A DNA stretch of 64,000 nt from Spodoptera frugiperda (taxonomy: Eukaryota; Arthropoda; Insecta; Lepidoptera; Noctuidae). The notes below the pieces were generated by a model. That model was not told the DNA's origin. It saw only the letters and a program-made list of their open reading frames with translations, and did not search any database. Made by a program: the position numbers and the translations under genes. Shown here piece after piece: positions 21,941 through 32,500 of this stretch. The DNA is taken from NCBI RefSeq assembly GCF_023101765.2, contig NC_064220.1:11346001-11410000 (forward strand). Reading direction: 5' to 3'. Every line of letters starts with the position of its first letter. The stretch's first letter is position 1.

Positions 21941-23015
21941 TTTTTATATATTAACTATAGGTTCATATTCTGTTTCAAAAACACTAGGTAGTGGCGATTT
22001 TCCTCGTTTTCGTCCTCGGTGTCCTTGGCTACGCGAGTTCGACTGGCTCCATGAACTCGATCGCTGTGAGTTTCCATAGTATTGTCCTCGACTCGATCGC
22101 TGCGAGTTTCCATCCTCGTTGAGCAAACGTTTGCCGATTACGTACATTGCCACGTGGGTACCTAGAGTTATTATTGTAATTTCTAGAATAATTCGACATA
22201 CCCATCACCTCTCCTGCGGCCGATGATGAAGTCTCCTCATCTTGAGCAGCTTGTATAGCATCTTTCAGGGAACTGTAATTTCGAGCGGAAATTATCGTAT
22301 TGATTCGGCGATTTCGTAAACCGTCGGAAAACTGTTTAATCGCTTGTTTTTCATTAATAGGTTTCAAGATATTATAACATTCAGTGTTTCCGTCGGCTTG
22401 CGATATCGTGAGATCGACAAACAACTCAGTTATTAATTTTCCATAGTCAACAATTGGCATATCATTTTGGCGTGTTTTTTGCAATTTGTTTTGAATTGCA
22501 GCGGCACCTTTTTTTGGCAATAATTCTATTTGCATGTCTCTAATCAATGCCTCAACACTTGTATAATCATCCTTAAGGCGTAATTTAACAGACTTTTGCA
22601 TTCCGGTTTGGTTAACAAAGAATTATAACACTGAATATTGTCTATCAATTGTTTTACGCTTGTCTCATCATCTGAAATTACAGGTAATAAATGTAGAGCT
22701 GTTTTTAACTCGAAACTATCCATATTGCTCGAATTTTGAGGTTTTACCACAGGCTGACACAATATTTTAATTTCCTGATATAACAAATCAAAATTCTTAC
22801 GACAGTTTTCATACAATGGAAAATCGTCAGATTTAATCGTACCTTCCTTTATTTTCAAAGTCTAATAACCATTTAGAATATTCACAAAAAATATCATTTG
22901 CCTCTTTCAACTTAATTTCTAAAATTCTACCTTCACGTCTACTTGGTCCAATTTTAATTAGATATGTTCTAACTTGTTTCAATTTCTCATATATCTGTTC
23001 TAAAGAAATATTCAT
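21941..23015 (-). pseudogene. Gag-like protein of a gypsy-type element
   Basis: Three overlapping minus frames (23015-22833, 22858-22544, 22601-22029) read as one degenerate protein. It has helical N-terminal segments (SLEQIYEKLKQVRTYLIKIG), then VEALIRDMQIELLPKKGAAA and INTIISARNYSSLKDAIQAA, which is capsid-like, and finally an Arg/Ser/Gly/Asn-rich tail continuing at 22153-21944. There is no zinc knuckle. Frameshifts lie near 22850, 22590 and 22090. It follows a small ORF and an LTR-like end, so it is the gag of an element transcribed right to left. Pol is absent. Confidence 0.55.
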
Positions 23016-23203
23016 AACTTACCACCAAACGTAGTACATACCGACGAAACTACCTACGTAGTATAAAATATGCATGTATAATAATAATAATTATTAGATT
23101 AAATGACGATTAAGCATAGTAAATTGAGTACATGACATAAAATATAAAGTCCAATAAGATTATAGACGCGCACTTTTAACTTTTTAAAACACTGATTAAT
23201 CGT

Positions 23204-23515
23204 TTACACTTTATAATACGCCCTGGGTTGGCTCGCCTCTTCCACATTAGTAGCTGTAGGGAGTTGTGGCTGCCGGAAGAACGATCTTCGCAAGGTATTC
23301 CTATTGATCTCCATGGTAATCCACTTTACATGACAGCGCCTGTACGTCCGGTATATACCGTACAGAGTTCCCAGCAGTAGTACAAGCACGATGATGCATA
23401 GCAAAATGTTACTGAGGCTGAGGTGATATTGCAAATGTTCAGCTCCTGCCTTGTTACTTCCCAATGCGGTCTGCACGATCATAGTCTCTCTATCTTTAGT
23501 CTGAGTATTGCCCAT
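23204..23515 (-). CDS. Small acylated membrane protein ORF preceding gag
   Basis: 103 residues starting MGNTQTK, which fits the N-myristoylation pattern MG-x3-[S/T]; an ATG six bases upstream adds MK. Residues about 34-58 form a hydrophobic segment (NILLCIIVLVLLLGTLYGIY), followed by a basic stretch (YRRCHVKW, RRSFFRQ). The likely topology is a membrane-anchored protein with a basic cytosolic face. It lies between a primer-binding-site-like sequence and gag of the same element, where a leader is usual. It reads fully open although gag is decayed. The function is unknown. It could aid membrane targeting or particle release, but that is inference. Confidence 0.55.
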   Translation of the reverse strand: MGNTQTKDRETMIVQTALGSNKAGAEHLQYHLSLSNILLCIIVLVLLLGTLYGIYRTYRRCHVKWITMEINRNTLRRSFFRQPQLPTATNVEEASQPRAYYKV

Positions 23516-23670
23516 CTTCACGGATGTTACTCTTTCCTAAATCTCTCTTTTCGTAAGTCACGAACACGAATGCACAGTAACGCAGCTCAGCCATAGCTTA
23601 AGTCAGTTCATTAATTGTTTTTAGAAATATTCCACCCCACACATGGAGAGTGTCATATTCGTCGCGCGGA

Positions 23671-23788
23671 CCTCACAGGCAGGGTCGCCATGTAAGGCGA
23701 GTGCCAGGAGTTGAGTAAAACGATCGGTTGTCGATACAAGACTGACTTTATTGTAATAACACATCGGGTTATATAGGTTAGCATTACA
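23671..23788 (-). repeat. LTR end and primer-binding site of the gypsy-like element
   Basis: On the minus strand a candidate 98-bp LTR runs TGTAATG...CTTACA (23788-23691). It contains CTATATAACC and is followed at once by TGGCGACCCTGCCTGTGAGG, a typical tRNA-complementary primer site. The left LTR boundary is inferred only from the TGTAA/TTACA pairing. Confidence 0.5.
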
Positions 23789-24178
23789 CGTGTATGTATA
23801 CTTATATGTATATATTTCTTACTACTACTACATCTGCAAACTCACAATGCTCCATTCTTCCGCGCCATAAATCTTATAATGGAATTGAGGAAACTCTCCT
23901 TTTTTATAAAACAAAGTTATTGTGATGCCGGACCAAGTACTTCCTATATTGAAGGCTGTGAAAATGATCTGCGAGGCCTAGTACCTCTGTTATGGATGTC
24001 TCTGATGCTCCAGCACCACTGGAGAGAATGTATGCTGCTAAGAAGAAAAGATTATCACTTATAAATGAATCTCTCTCCGAACCTGAAGTCAATAGTGAAA
24101 ATGTTTTAGAACGTGAAACTTCACAAACAAGTTATTATGATCAATATTGAAGGCTGTGAAAATGATCTAGCGAGGCCT

Positions 24179-24343
24179 AGTACTCCGGAGCTGCGGACTA
24201 CCTAGCGGGTTTACCGGGGCTCCGGCTCGAAAAGCAGGAGAAGGAACGGGGTGGATTTTAGTCAGTAAGAGTCTAACACTCCCTCTCGCCTCGCCCAAGG
24301 TGGGTGAAGTCATTGGATGATTTTCCCCCCTCAAAAAAAAAAG
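24179..24343 (+). mobile_element. SINE inserted in the ISL2EU transposase region
   Basis: About 165 bp starting CTCCGGAGCTGCGG, containing TTTAGTCAGTAAGAGTC and GGTGAAGTCATTGGATGATT and ending in an A10 tail. I know these motifs from a common lepidopteran SINE. TAGTA flanks both sides. The uninterrupted sequence (CCTAGTACCTCTG) survives at about 23977 in the neighbouring duplicate, confirming the insertion point. Confidence 0.75.
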
Positions 24344-25439
24344 TAGTATTGTAGTACCTCTGTTATGGATATATCTGTAATAGAGCCCAGTACATCCCAT
24401 GTTAAAGTCTCTACTAATACAGAAAACTTACTTAGTGACAAGTGTGTGCAAATAAATAAGAGACCAAACTTCAGAAGTTAAAGTATTCAAGTTAATTTAA
24501 CAACAAAGAAGACTAATGTAGCTTTATCTCCTGTTTCCCTTCCATCACAAAATATAAAACCTGCAACAACTGCTAAAAGAAAATTATTTGCTACTAAGTG
24601 GGATAGTACATCTATTTCTTCTATTTCTTCACCGATATCTCATGATTATGAACCCTGTAGCTCATCTGACTTAAGTTATTGTGTGTAAGACGAATCAGAA
24701 TATTCAGATGATGAAACATTTTAAAAATGTAATGCGCAGTAGTATGTTAAGTGCCATAGATAGATAACCCAAAATGTTACTAGGATTACATAAACAGCCA
24801 TATCATTAAATAAAACTATTAAGTGAAAACATTCCACTTCCAACTGTAGACATATTAATAACACTTAAGAAATTGAAGTTAAATGAATCATTTGGCATAC
24901 TTGCTTTACATTTTCGCTACTCACAGAGTACTATCAGTAGAATATTCAATAAAAGTTTACCTTTTATTGCATCAAAAATGAAAGACTTGATTGTGTGGCC
25001 AACATCAATTGAGGTATATAAAAATTTATTTAGGTATTCAAATGTTATTTCTATTATTGATTGCTTGGAAATCCAAATTGATAAACCTTCCGATCCAGTC
25101 CACCAATCACTTACTTGGTCACAGTACAAAAAAATAAATACATTGAAGTATTTAATTTCATGTACACCAGATGGGTTGATTAATTTTATATCCGATGGAT
25201 ATAGTGGAAGAGCTACAGATGTCATGATAGTGCAAGACTGTGGTTACTTAGACTGTTTACCTCCAAAAAAAGCAGTTATGGCTTACAGAGGGTTCAAAGA
25301 CTTGTCATATTTACTGGGAGCCAGAGACTGTACTCTCGTCCGGCCACATTCTGTTTCACAATCCAACCCAAGCACCAAAGATGAAGTAAAGCAGTCAAAA
25401 CGAATAGCAGCTTTGAGAATTCATGTTGAACGAGTAATA

Positions 25440-27146
25440 AACCGTCGCTTCGCCATCTCAAAAGAATCGCCTAAGACCTGTGGATCTTGCTTGAGAGGAA
25501 TGGTGACGACAAAGCGACCATCGTTATTTCGAGTCGTGTTAACGGTAAAACTGTTCTCACACGCACGTTCCTCCGCGGATTGAGAATGCTCAAGAGAAAC
25601 ACTATCTACTTCCCAAAAACGAGTGAGATCAATATCATGTTGTCCTTGAGTAAAAAGACATTGACTGAATGTACCTTTCGGACTCGAGATGTACCAGTGA
25701 CTATCCATCCTAGCTCTGAACTACGTAACATAGGTTGATGCTTGCCTAGGCTAATCCTTTTGTTACCTAGAATATCCCAAAAGATATCTGCCCCGATAAA
25801 AATATCGACCTTAGAAGGTATAAGTGGGGTCAGATAAACATAAGCCAGCTGGAATTTGAATATGTCGTGTGTCAATGTATGTGATCGGTGACGTTGGTAA
25901 ACACATAACAATCAATGTTAGTCCTATAGCTAGTATGCATTGACTCAATTGTGAGATTGCAAGACTGTGTACTATGGGATACATGATTATTAAAACCTAA
26001 TACCGTGGAGCTCACGTTCCGCCTCGGCAAACCGAGCTTACTGCAGAAAGCTTCGGAAACGATATTTATTCCACTACCGTTGTCCAAGATCGCCCTGGCG
26101 GTGTGTTTGTTGCCCTTGCCGTCAACCACCTTCACCAACGCTGTGGAAAGGAAAACACGCGTCGGAGTAGTAACCGGTACGACATCAGTCTTCAATACAA
26201 TGTCTTTTGAAGACGTAAATCACGAGAAGCAGATTGCTCGGATTTTTCCAAGTGTAAAAGAGTGTTGTGCTTTTCATTGCAATATTTGCAGTGTGATAAA
26301 AAACATTTCTTTGCTACGTGACCAAAGCGCAAACAGTTTAATAAGCATACCTTATACTCTTTTACCTTTGAAATCCGAGATTCTACAGAAAGACTTCTAA
26401 ACGATTCGCTTGAACAGCTGATGTGACTCATCATCACACAATGGACATGATTTACGTTTATAATTTTTATTTTTATTATTAGTGCTATATATGCTAGGTT
26501 CTATATTAAACAAAGCCTGTAAGTGATTATTTACTAGTAAGCGGGTATTATCAAATATTTCACACAATAATTCCCATGCAATTTTATAGTTATCACTTTT
26601 AAAGTCGATGTTTTTAATAATCAGAGCGGCATTTCCTTGAAGAGAAGCCCGTAAATAATGGAATTTATTAATATTATCTATGCGATCACTGTTGTGTATA
26701 AGAGAAAGGAATGTGTCTTTAAATTCGAGCCAGTCCTGATAGCCACCGCTGAAATGTGGTTAGTCAATTTTAGGTAGCCTAACCAAATTTCTCACTCGCC
26801 CACCTGATTCTGCGTCGCTGAACTCCGCCACAGATTCGCTGTCCTTCCTCCCGGCAGCAAGCAGGCTCTTGGCTCGGGCCACAAGCAGGTAGTAATCGTC
26901 AAACTGCACACGCTCCACGGGAACCTCCTCGACTGGTGGCTCGTCAGATAGGATCTCGATTTCAGTCTGTAAGGTGTCGAATTCCTCGTATAAGGGCTCA
27001 ATTTTTCGTAAACGGCACTGTAAACCTATGATTTGTAACTCCGTTAAGGGTTTAGAAGTTTCAATTAATTTAATATGATTTCCAAAAATAGTGAGCTTTG
27101 ATTTTATAGCTGAGCGTTTTTTAATTAAAGTTTTAAGTTCAGACAT
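25440..27146 (-). pseudogene. BEL/Pao gag-protease, truncated
   Basis: Gag starts at ATG 27146 (MSELKTLIKKRSAIKSKLTI). It continues through an in-frame stop at about 26760 into FSGGYQDWLEFKDTF and NKFHYLRASLQGNAA, the BEL gag core. Zinc knuckles follow (CLLNCLRFGHVAKKC and CKYCNEKHNTLLH). After a frameshift the protease region reads VFLSTALVKVVDGKG and ARAILDNGSGINIV, then FIGADIFWDILG, and finally DLTRFWEVDSVS and RFVVTIPLKQDPQVLGDSFE before RT. The element stops there at about 25440, so RT, RNase H, integrase and the 3' LTR are missing. Confidence 0.85.
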
Positions 27147-27186
27147 GATCACAAAGCAAATCTCAATCCGGCTCGAAGGACCACTT

Positions 27187-27426
27187 TGTTGGCGATACTC
27201 AGAGGTGGTAGAAATAAAATAGCGGACTGTATGATATATGTAGGTTCGTATATTGGATAATAAGAACGCGCGCCTTTGGTCCGTGTCGTATGAGTGAATG
27301 GTCGAGCGATTTGTTGCGGCGCGGGCGGGGCATCTCGCGGCGCCTCGTCCCCCGCTCCCTGCAAGCTTCTGTCGTCCTCCGGTCGTCGCAGTGGCTCACG
27401 GTGCGATGTATGTTTTGTCACCAACA
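27187..27426 (-). repeat. BEL/Pao 5' LTR with primer-binding site
   Basis: A 240-bp LTR read on minus as TGTTGG...CCAACA. It is followed after three bases by TGGTCCTTCGAGCCGGA (27183-27167), complementary to a tRNA-Arg 3' end, the standard BEL primer site. It directly abuts the resumed ISL2EU transposase frame at 27427. Confidence 0.85.
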
Positions 27427-27596
27427 GATTAAGAGAGTTTCATATGTTACGGCCTCATGCTTGTGTAGACTATAATTTAATACCTGTCATTGATGATGCA
27501 ATAACATTAGCATGTGGTTTGGTAAATATTCAGGATGTTTTAATAAAAAAATGAATTAAGAATGCATTTCTTTTATTTCAGATAATGTACAAGTTT

Positions 27597-28330
27597 TTAC
27601 AATTTACCTATTTTTGGGAAAATGGCTTGATGCCAAAACAGTGTGCATTTTTCTATTATTGTTTCACACAGTAGTTTTTTATATTCCACCTCTATATTTA
27701 CTCTCTTAGAGGTTTCAAAATTGTTATCAGCAACACAAAAAATACCCTTACTTTTATTGGAAAAATGCATCTGAATTTGTGGTTGTACCATATATTTTGG
27801 AGCTACTTCACTATTTCTGTCAATATAACGGCTCAACGCCTTTTCTGATGATGGGCATTTAATTTCTATGCTGTACACAGTACTTTCCCCATCTGGAGAA
27901 GCCCACATTATATGATCAGTCGCATTTAATTTTAAACCACACTTATTTATTTTTATTTGTTTAATTTTCTCTACTTCTTTTAATACCTGACTTTCTAAAA
28001 ATCGCCCCCTTTTCATAGCTTTTGTGTCCTTTAGTTTGGTTGCTACCAATATGTTCTCCGTTAAGGAACCATTCAGAACTTTACAATGCCTTGTATGCCT
28101 TAGAAGCTGTGATTTTTCGATATCTTAATTCATGCCATAATGGACAGTAATTTTGATCTTTAGTTGTCAATTCGGCTTGTTCGCATACATCTGTACTCAT
28201 CACCAGTTTACAATATTCAACAAACTCAAAAGGGCAAGGCTGCAAGTCTTCCTTGCAAGAATTAAATGGTGGATTGACAGTTTCTCTACATTGTTTGGAG
28301 ATTGATAAAATTTCATCAGATGATTGCTTG
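27597..28330 (-). pseudogene. YqaJ-type nuclease ORF of the ISL2EU-like element
   Basis: A PDDEXK-type exonuclease-like protein that accompanies ISL2EU transposases. The open part (28049-27597) reads KLKDTKAMKRGRFLESQVLK, CGLKLNATDHIMWASPDG, YSIEIKCPSSEKALS (catalytic E-x-K strand) and MVQPQIQMHFSNKSKGIFCV. Upstream, from about 28330, the frame reads CKLVMSTDVCEQAELTTKDQ and HELRYRKITASKAY with a stop/frameshift near 28060. It is convergent with the transposase, with about 45 bp between the stops. Degenerate but recognisable. Confidence 0.7.
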
Positions 28331-28423
28331 TATCACCAACAGACATACAATTATTTTTACCACTGACAGAAATTTGGTGCGGGATTCAGTTTAGGTGCTT
28401 TGCAAATATCTTTTGCTTTAATA

Positions 28424-28784
28424 AACTTCAAGCTAGTACCCAATTGAAGAAAGCCTGGATTTTTTCCAATAGCACTCAATGCTTGTACTTGGCGGATGCT
28501 GGCACCCAGTCCAGCGGTCACGGAAAGCTCTTGCTGCGTCGGTTCTCCTCTGGATTCTCCACTACGGCTGCGTGTTAATACAATCTTGCTGGTACTTTAT
28601 TCGGCTACGAAGGACCAGAATGTACGGATCGGAGGGATCAGGCTGTGGATCGTTCCTTGACGCACCCGTAACGTGGTAACCCCTTGAGCAGTGGACTGTA
28701 TGTGTGTTGAAATGAATAACTCTTGCACTGATTTTAAACAATACTTCAATATACTGACTTTATGTAGGTACAATAATGTTAACA
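28424..28784 (-). repeat. LTR-like repeat, copy 1
   Basis: About 340 bp nearly identical to 44722-45060. The minus strand contains TGGTCCTTCGTAGCCGAA (28617-28600), close to the BEL tRNA-Arg primer site, and an AATAAA. It may be a BEL LTR plus leader, or a non-autonomous derivative. Both copies end at the same AATAAACTTCAAGC boundary. The 66-residue ORF inside is not coding. Confidence 0.6.
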
Positions 28785-28874
28785 CGTAGTGGACTGATTT
28801 AAGCGACTAATAAATCAACTTAACACTGACGATACGTTACATAGGGTGGTAGAACCAATTTTATATCGGCCATG

Positions 28875-29257
28875 TCAACATTTTTCTTTTCTTTCTTCTT
28901 TAGCCACATCCATATAATTTCGCACACGATGAACTGTACACTTTAAGTGGAACCATTTGGGACATATGTCGCATCCAATATTTTTATCTGCATCTTCTTC
29001 GACGTCGCTTATTAGTTCTTCTTCACAGCCAGCACATTGAATTTTCTCCTTTTCCATATCTCTTTTGTCTTGATAATACAAATCAGTCGGTTTCGTTTTG
29101 CGACTGCTGTCCTTGAATAGGCTCTTCTATATTACTTTTGTTTTCTTATAAGACATTCCGATGATTTATTATGATTTTGAATTTCTACTACAGCTTCAAT
29201 ATTTTGGAACGACTTGCCGCTTTTACAAAGGTTCCCATAGTTGATTAGGTCGGATAC
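28875..29257 (-). pseudogene. PHD-finger ORF fragment at the 3' side of the gypsy insertion target
   Basis: The minus frame contains CAGCEEELISDVEED, then GCDICPKWFHLKCT, a PHD-type zinc finger of the kind seen at the C-terminus of pogo-like transposases here. Upstream, in another frame with a TAG between, VSDLINYGNLCKSGKSFQ continues from sequence now on the far side of the gypsy element at 34391. So this is one broken gene split by the retrotransposon. Confidence 0.5.
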
Positions 29258-29458
29258 TGTTACATCACTAATTTAGTATCATTCGTTCATGTCATTACCC
29301 CGTCACTATGGTCTGAGGTCAACGACCACTGTCGTTCTAGTGTGTGTCGAGTGCAGTCGCACCTACTAATATAGTAAATAATTAACATTGTAAAATAATG
29401 TAAAATACAAGTCATCTCACATCAAGTCGTTTAATTTAATAAACACAATAACAATACA
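29258..29458 (+). repeat. Gypsy 5' LTR
   Basis: Begins TGTTACATCACTAATTTAG and ends AACAATACA. It should hold promoter, transcription start and polyadenylation signals; AATAAA occurs near its 3' end. Confidence 0.93.
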
Positions 29459-29475
29459 TGGTGTCAGAAGTGAAA
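29459..29475 (+). promoter_or_regulatory. Primer-binding site
   Basis: TGGTGTCAGAAGTGAAA directly follows the LTR, the position of the tRNA primer site. The matching tRNA was not identified. Confidence 0.75.
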
Positions 29476-29528
29476 GTAACAACGAAATAAAGAAGATTCG
29501 TTTGTTAACGGAAAATTTTAAAAACAAA

Positions 29529-32500
29529 ATGTCTACCGAAGACGTCGGCGACACGAGGTGCCGTGTGGCCGGTCTGGAGTGTCTTAAGTTGTCGTCGGAG
29601 GCAACCGCGAACAACGCGGAGGCGTGGAGGAAATGGTGGCAGCGACTGGAGCTGTATCTGCTGGCATCAGGTCTAGACAGGTCGGAGGAGAAGCGGAAGG
29701 TGGCCATTCTGCTCCACAGTATTGGCCCTAAAGGTCTAGAAATCTTCAATACATTTAACATCAGCCTGGATCAAGCCAAAATAGAGGACGTCAAGGCCAA
29801 ATTCGACCTGTACTTTGAGCCACGGAAAAATCTTACCATGTGCAGGTACATATTTTTCACGAGGAGGCAAGCTCAATCTGAGAGCATCGACGATTTTATC
29901 ACCGATCTGGAGATAAAGAGCCAGGATTGCGAGTTCGGAACCCTGCGCGAGTCCATGATCCGGGATATTTTCATCGCCAACCTGCACATGGATTTGTCAC
30001 ACATCCGGCAAAGGCTGTTGCAAGAGCCCAACCTCACCTATGAGAGGATGCGAGAGTTGGCGAAAACCCTAATTGTCGCACAGCAGGATGCAGACAAGAT
30101 GACAAACAAGTCCATCGTCGAAGACGGCGAGAAGGTGATGCAACTGCGTCAAAGGAGCGGCGGTCGACGAGTCTGTCGACAGCGTGCTTCAAGTCAAACG
30201 CCACATCGGGCCACGTGGAAGTCTCCCAGTCCGATGAGGCAGTCAGCATCAACGTGTGGTCGCTGTGGGCAGTCTCATCGAACGAAGTGCCCAGCGATCG
30301 GAGTACAATGCAGGTCATGTAACTCATTTGGTCATTATGCTAAGTTTTGCTATAAGAATAAACAAGTCAGACAGTTGCATTCATCAACTTCCACAAAGTC
30401 GATACAAAATGATAATAACTTTGTAGGAATTTTAAACAGTCAGTCGAGTCAAAATCATCTTAGTCATTTACATAAACAGTCACACAGTCAGCCACAAACA
30501 CAGTCATACAGTCAGCCACAAAAACAGTCAAAAAGTCAGTCATATAGTCAAACACCAGTCAAATCGCACTCACACACAAGTCAAACAAGTCAAATTTGTC
30601 TAAACAAAAATAGTCCAAGTCTAGGTAATCTCCATGATGACAATGCTTATTGCACTGAGAGATTACACCGTCATAATAAAAACAGTCTTACAAGTCAAAG
30701 TTATAATAAAAATAGTCCTATAAGTCAAATAAGTCGAAATAAAAATAGTCAAAGTGAGCATTATTATCATTGCTACACTAATAAAAGTCAGTCCGTCAGT
30801 CGCAAGACAATAAATAACAATAAAAACAGTCATAGTCTAGGTCAAGGACATGTTAATTATAATAAGTCTTATAAGAATAGTCAGTCCGTCAATAAGTCAC
30901 ATAATACACACTTCCAAAACATTCATCACCACAAGTACACTAAGAAGTCACATCATTGTCAGTCAAATGTAAGTAATACAGCATCAGAAACAAATAATCA
31001 CAACATGCATTCAAATATACCAAACGTAGCATCTCATCTAAATAATTTAAATCAACAAATTAGTCATGTCAAGGGTAATTCAGTTTCAGAAAATCATTAT
31101 TCAGGTAGTTCATGGAAAATAAACTTACATGTGGGTAACCGAAAAATAAATTGTGTCATAGACTCAGGCGCAGATGTAAACGTCATATCTGTCAAAAACT
31201 TCAAATTTCTTAATCTGTCAAAGTCACAAATTGATAAATGTCATGTAAATGTCACAGGATTTGGTGGCAATAACATTCCAATTCTAGGCAAAGTAAATTT
31301 AAAATGCAATTTAAACATAGAAAATAGAAATATTTGTGAAAATATAGTGTTCATTGTAGCAAATATACTCTGTCCAACTGTCTTAGGTCTTCCCACTTGT
31401 GAAAAATTAGGTATAATAAAACGTGTATTTTCCGTCACAAAACAAGATTTTTGTAAACAAATTCTTACACAATATGATGATTTGTTTAAGGGTCTTGGAT
31501 GTCTACCCCCAGTCTGTCATCTGAAACTCAAGCCTGGTGCAGTTCCGTGTATCGATCCGCCAAGGAAAGTTCCGTTTGCGTTGCAAGGAAAACTGCGCGA
31601 GGAATTGGATCGCATGGAGCAAATGCAAGTCATACAAAAAGTCACAAAACCAACTGAATGGGTAAATTCTGTGGTAGTCACTGTCAAAAGTTCAGGTCAA
31701 TTAAGAATATGCTTAGATCCTAGAAACTTAAATAATTGTATAATGAGAGAACATTATCCGTTAAAGTCTATTGATGAGATAAGGTCACAGTTAAAAGGTG
31801 CTGCATGTTTTACGCATCTAGACGCTTTCTCAGGTTTCTGGATGATAAAGTTAGATGAATATAGTTCAGATTTGTGTACTTTCCAAACACCATTTGGTAG
31901 ATACAGGTACTTAAGATTGCCTTATGGCATAAGTGCTTCGTCTGAAATATTTCAAAGAATTATGATGAATTTGTTCGGTGATTTGGAAGGAGTTTTAATT
32001 TTCATTGATGATATTTTAGTACATGGTCCTAATGAGTCGGTTCATAATGAACGACTACATAAAGTTATGCAAAGAGCACGTCAAGTCAATTTAAAATTTA
32101 ACAAGTCGAAATGTAAATTTCTAGTGTCAGAGGTATGTTTTCTTGGTTATGTATTTAATAAAGATGGTGCTAGGGTTGATCAAGAGAAAGTCAAAGCAAT
32201 ACTCGAGATGCCCACACCAACCAATGTCAAAGAGTTGCAAAGAATATTAGGTATGATTAATTACCTAGGTCCATTCATCAAGAATTTGTCAGAAAAAACT
32301 CAAATATTAAGAAATCTTTTGAAAAAAGATTCAGTCTGGATTTGGGATGAGAATCATGAGAAATGTCTTAAAATTTTGAAAGAGGAGATCACAAGATCAC
32401 CAGTCTTAGCTCATTACAATCCACAAATTCCATTAGTCTTGTCAGTCGATTCGTCAAAGTCAGCATTAGGTGCAGTAATTTTGCAAAATAATAAACCTAT

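Larger units (their letters stand above)
23880..27553 (+). pseudogene. ISL2EU-like THAP/DDE transposase, interrupted by BEL/Pao
   Basis: Remnant transposase of the ISL2EU type (DDE_Tnp_4). From 23880 to 24720 only decayed linker is legible (CDAGPSTSYIEGC, RKLFATKWDS, with an internal duplication of about 60 bp). From about 24820 the frame is open: the HTH (LHFRYSQSTISRIFNKSLPF), then SIIDCLEIQIDKPSDPVHQS, QYKKINTLKYLISCTPDG, FISDGYSGRATDV, AVMAYRGFKDL and RIAALRIHVERVIN up to about 25440. There the BEL element begins. The frame resumes at 27427 as RLREFHMLRPHACVDYNLIP and ends at TGA 27551-27553. The join VERVIN-RLREFHML is exactly the family motif. Confidence 0.82.

Noticed and set aside
28479..28679. 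66-residue ORF present identically at 44779-44979
   Set aside because: Identity reflects the duplicated LTR-like repeat. It has no protein features and carries a primer-site-like sequence on the other strand.
29502..29528. Upstream TTG start for gypsy Gag-Pol
   Set aside because: The first ATG at 29529 gives a normal gag start. The preceding codons are leader sequence after the primer site.
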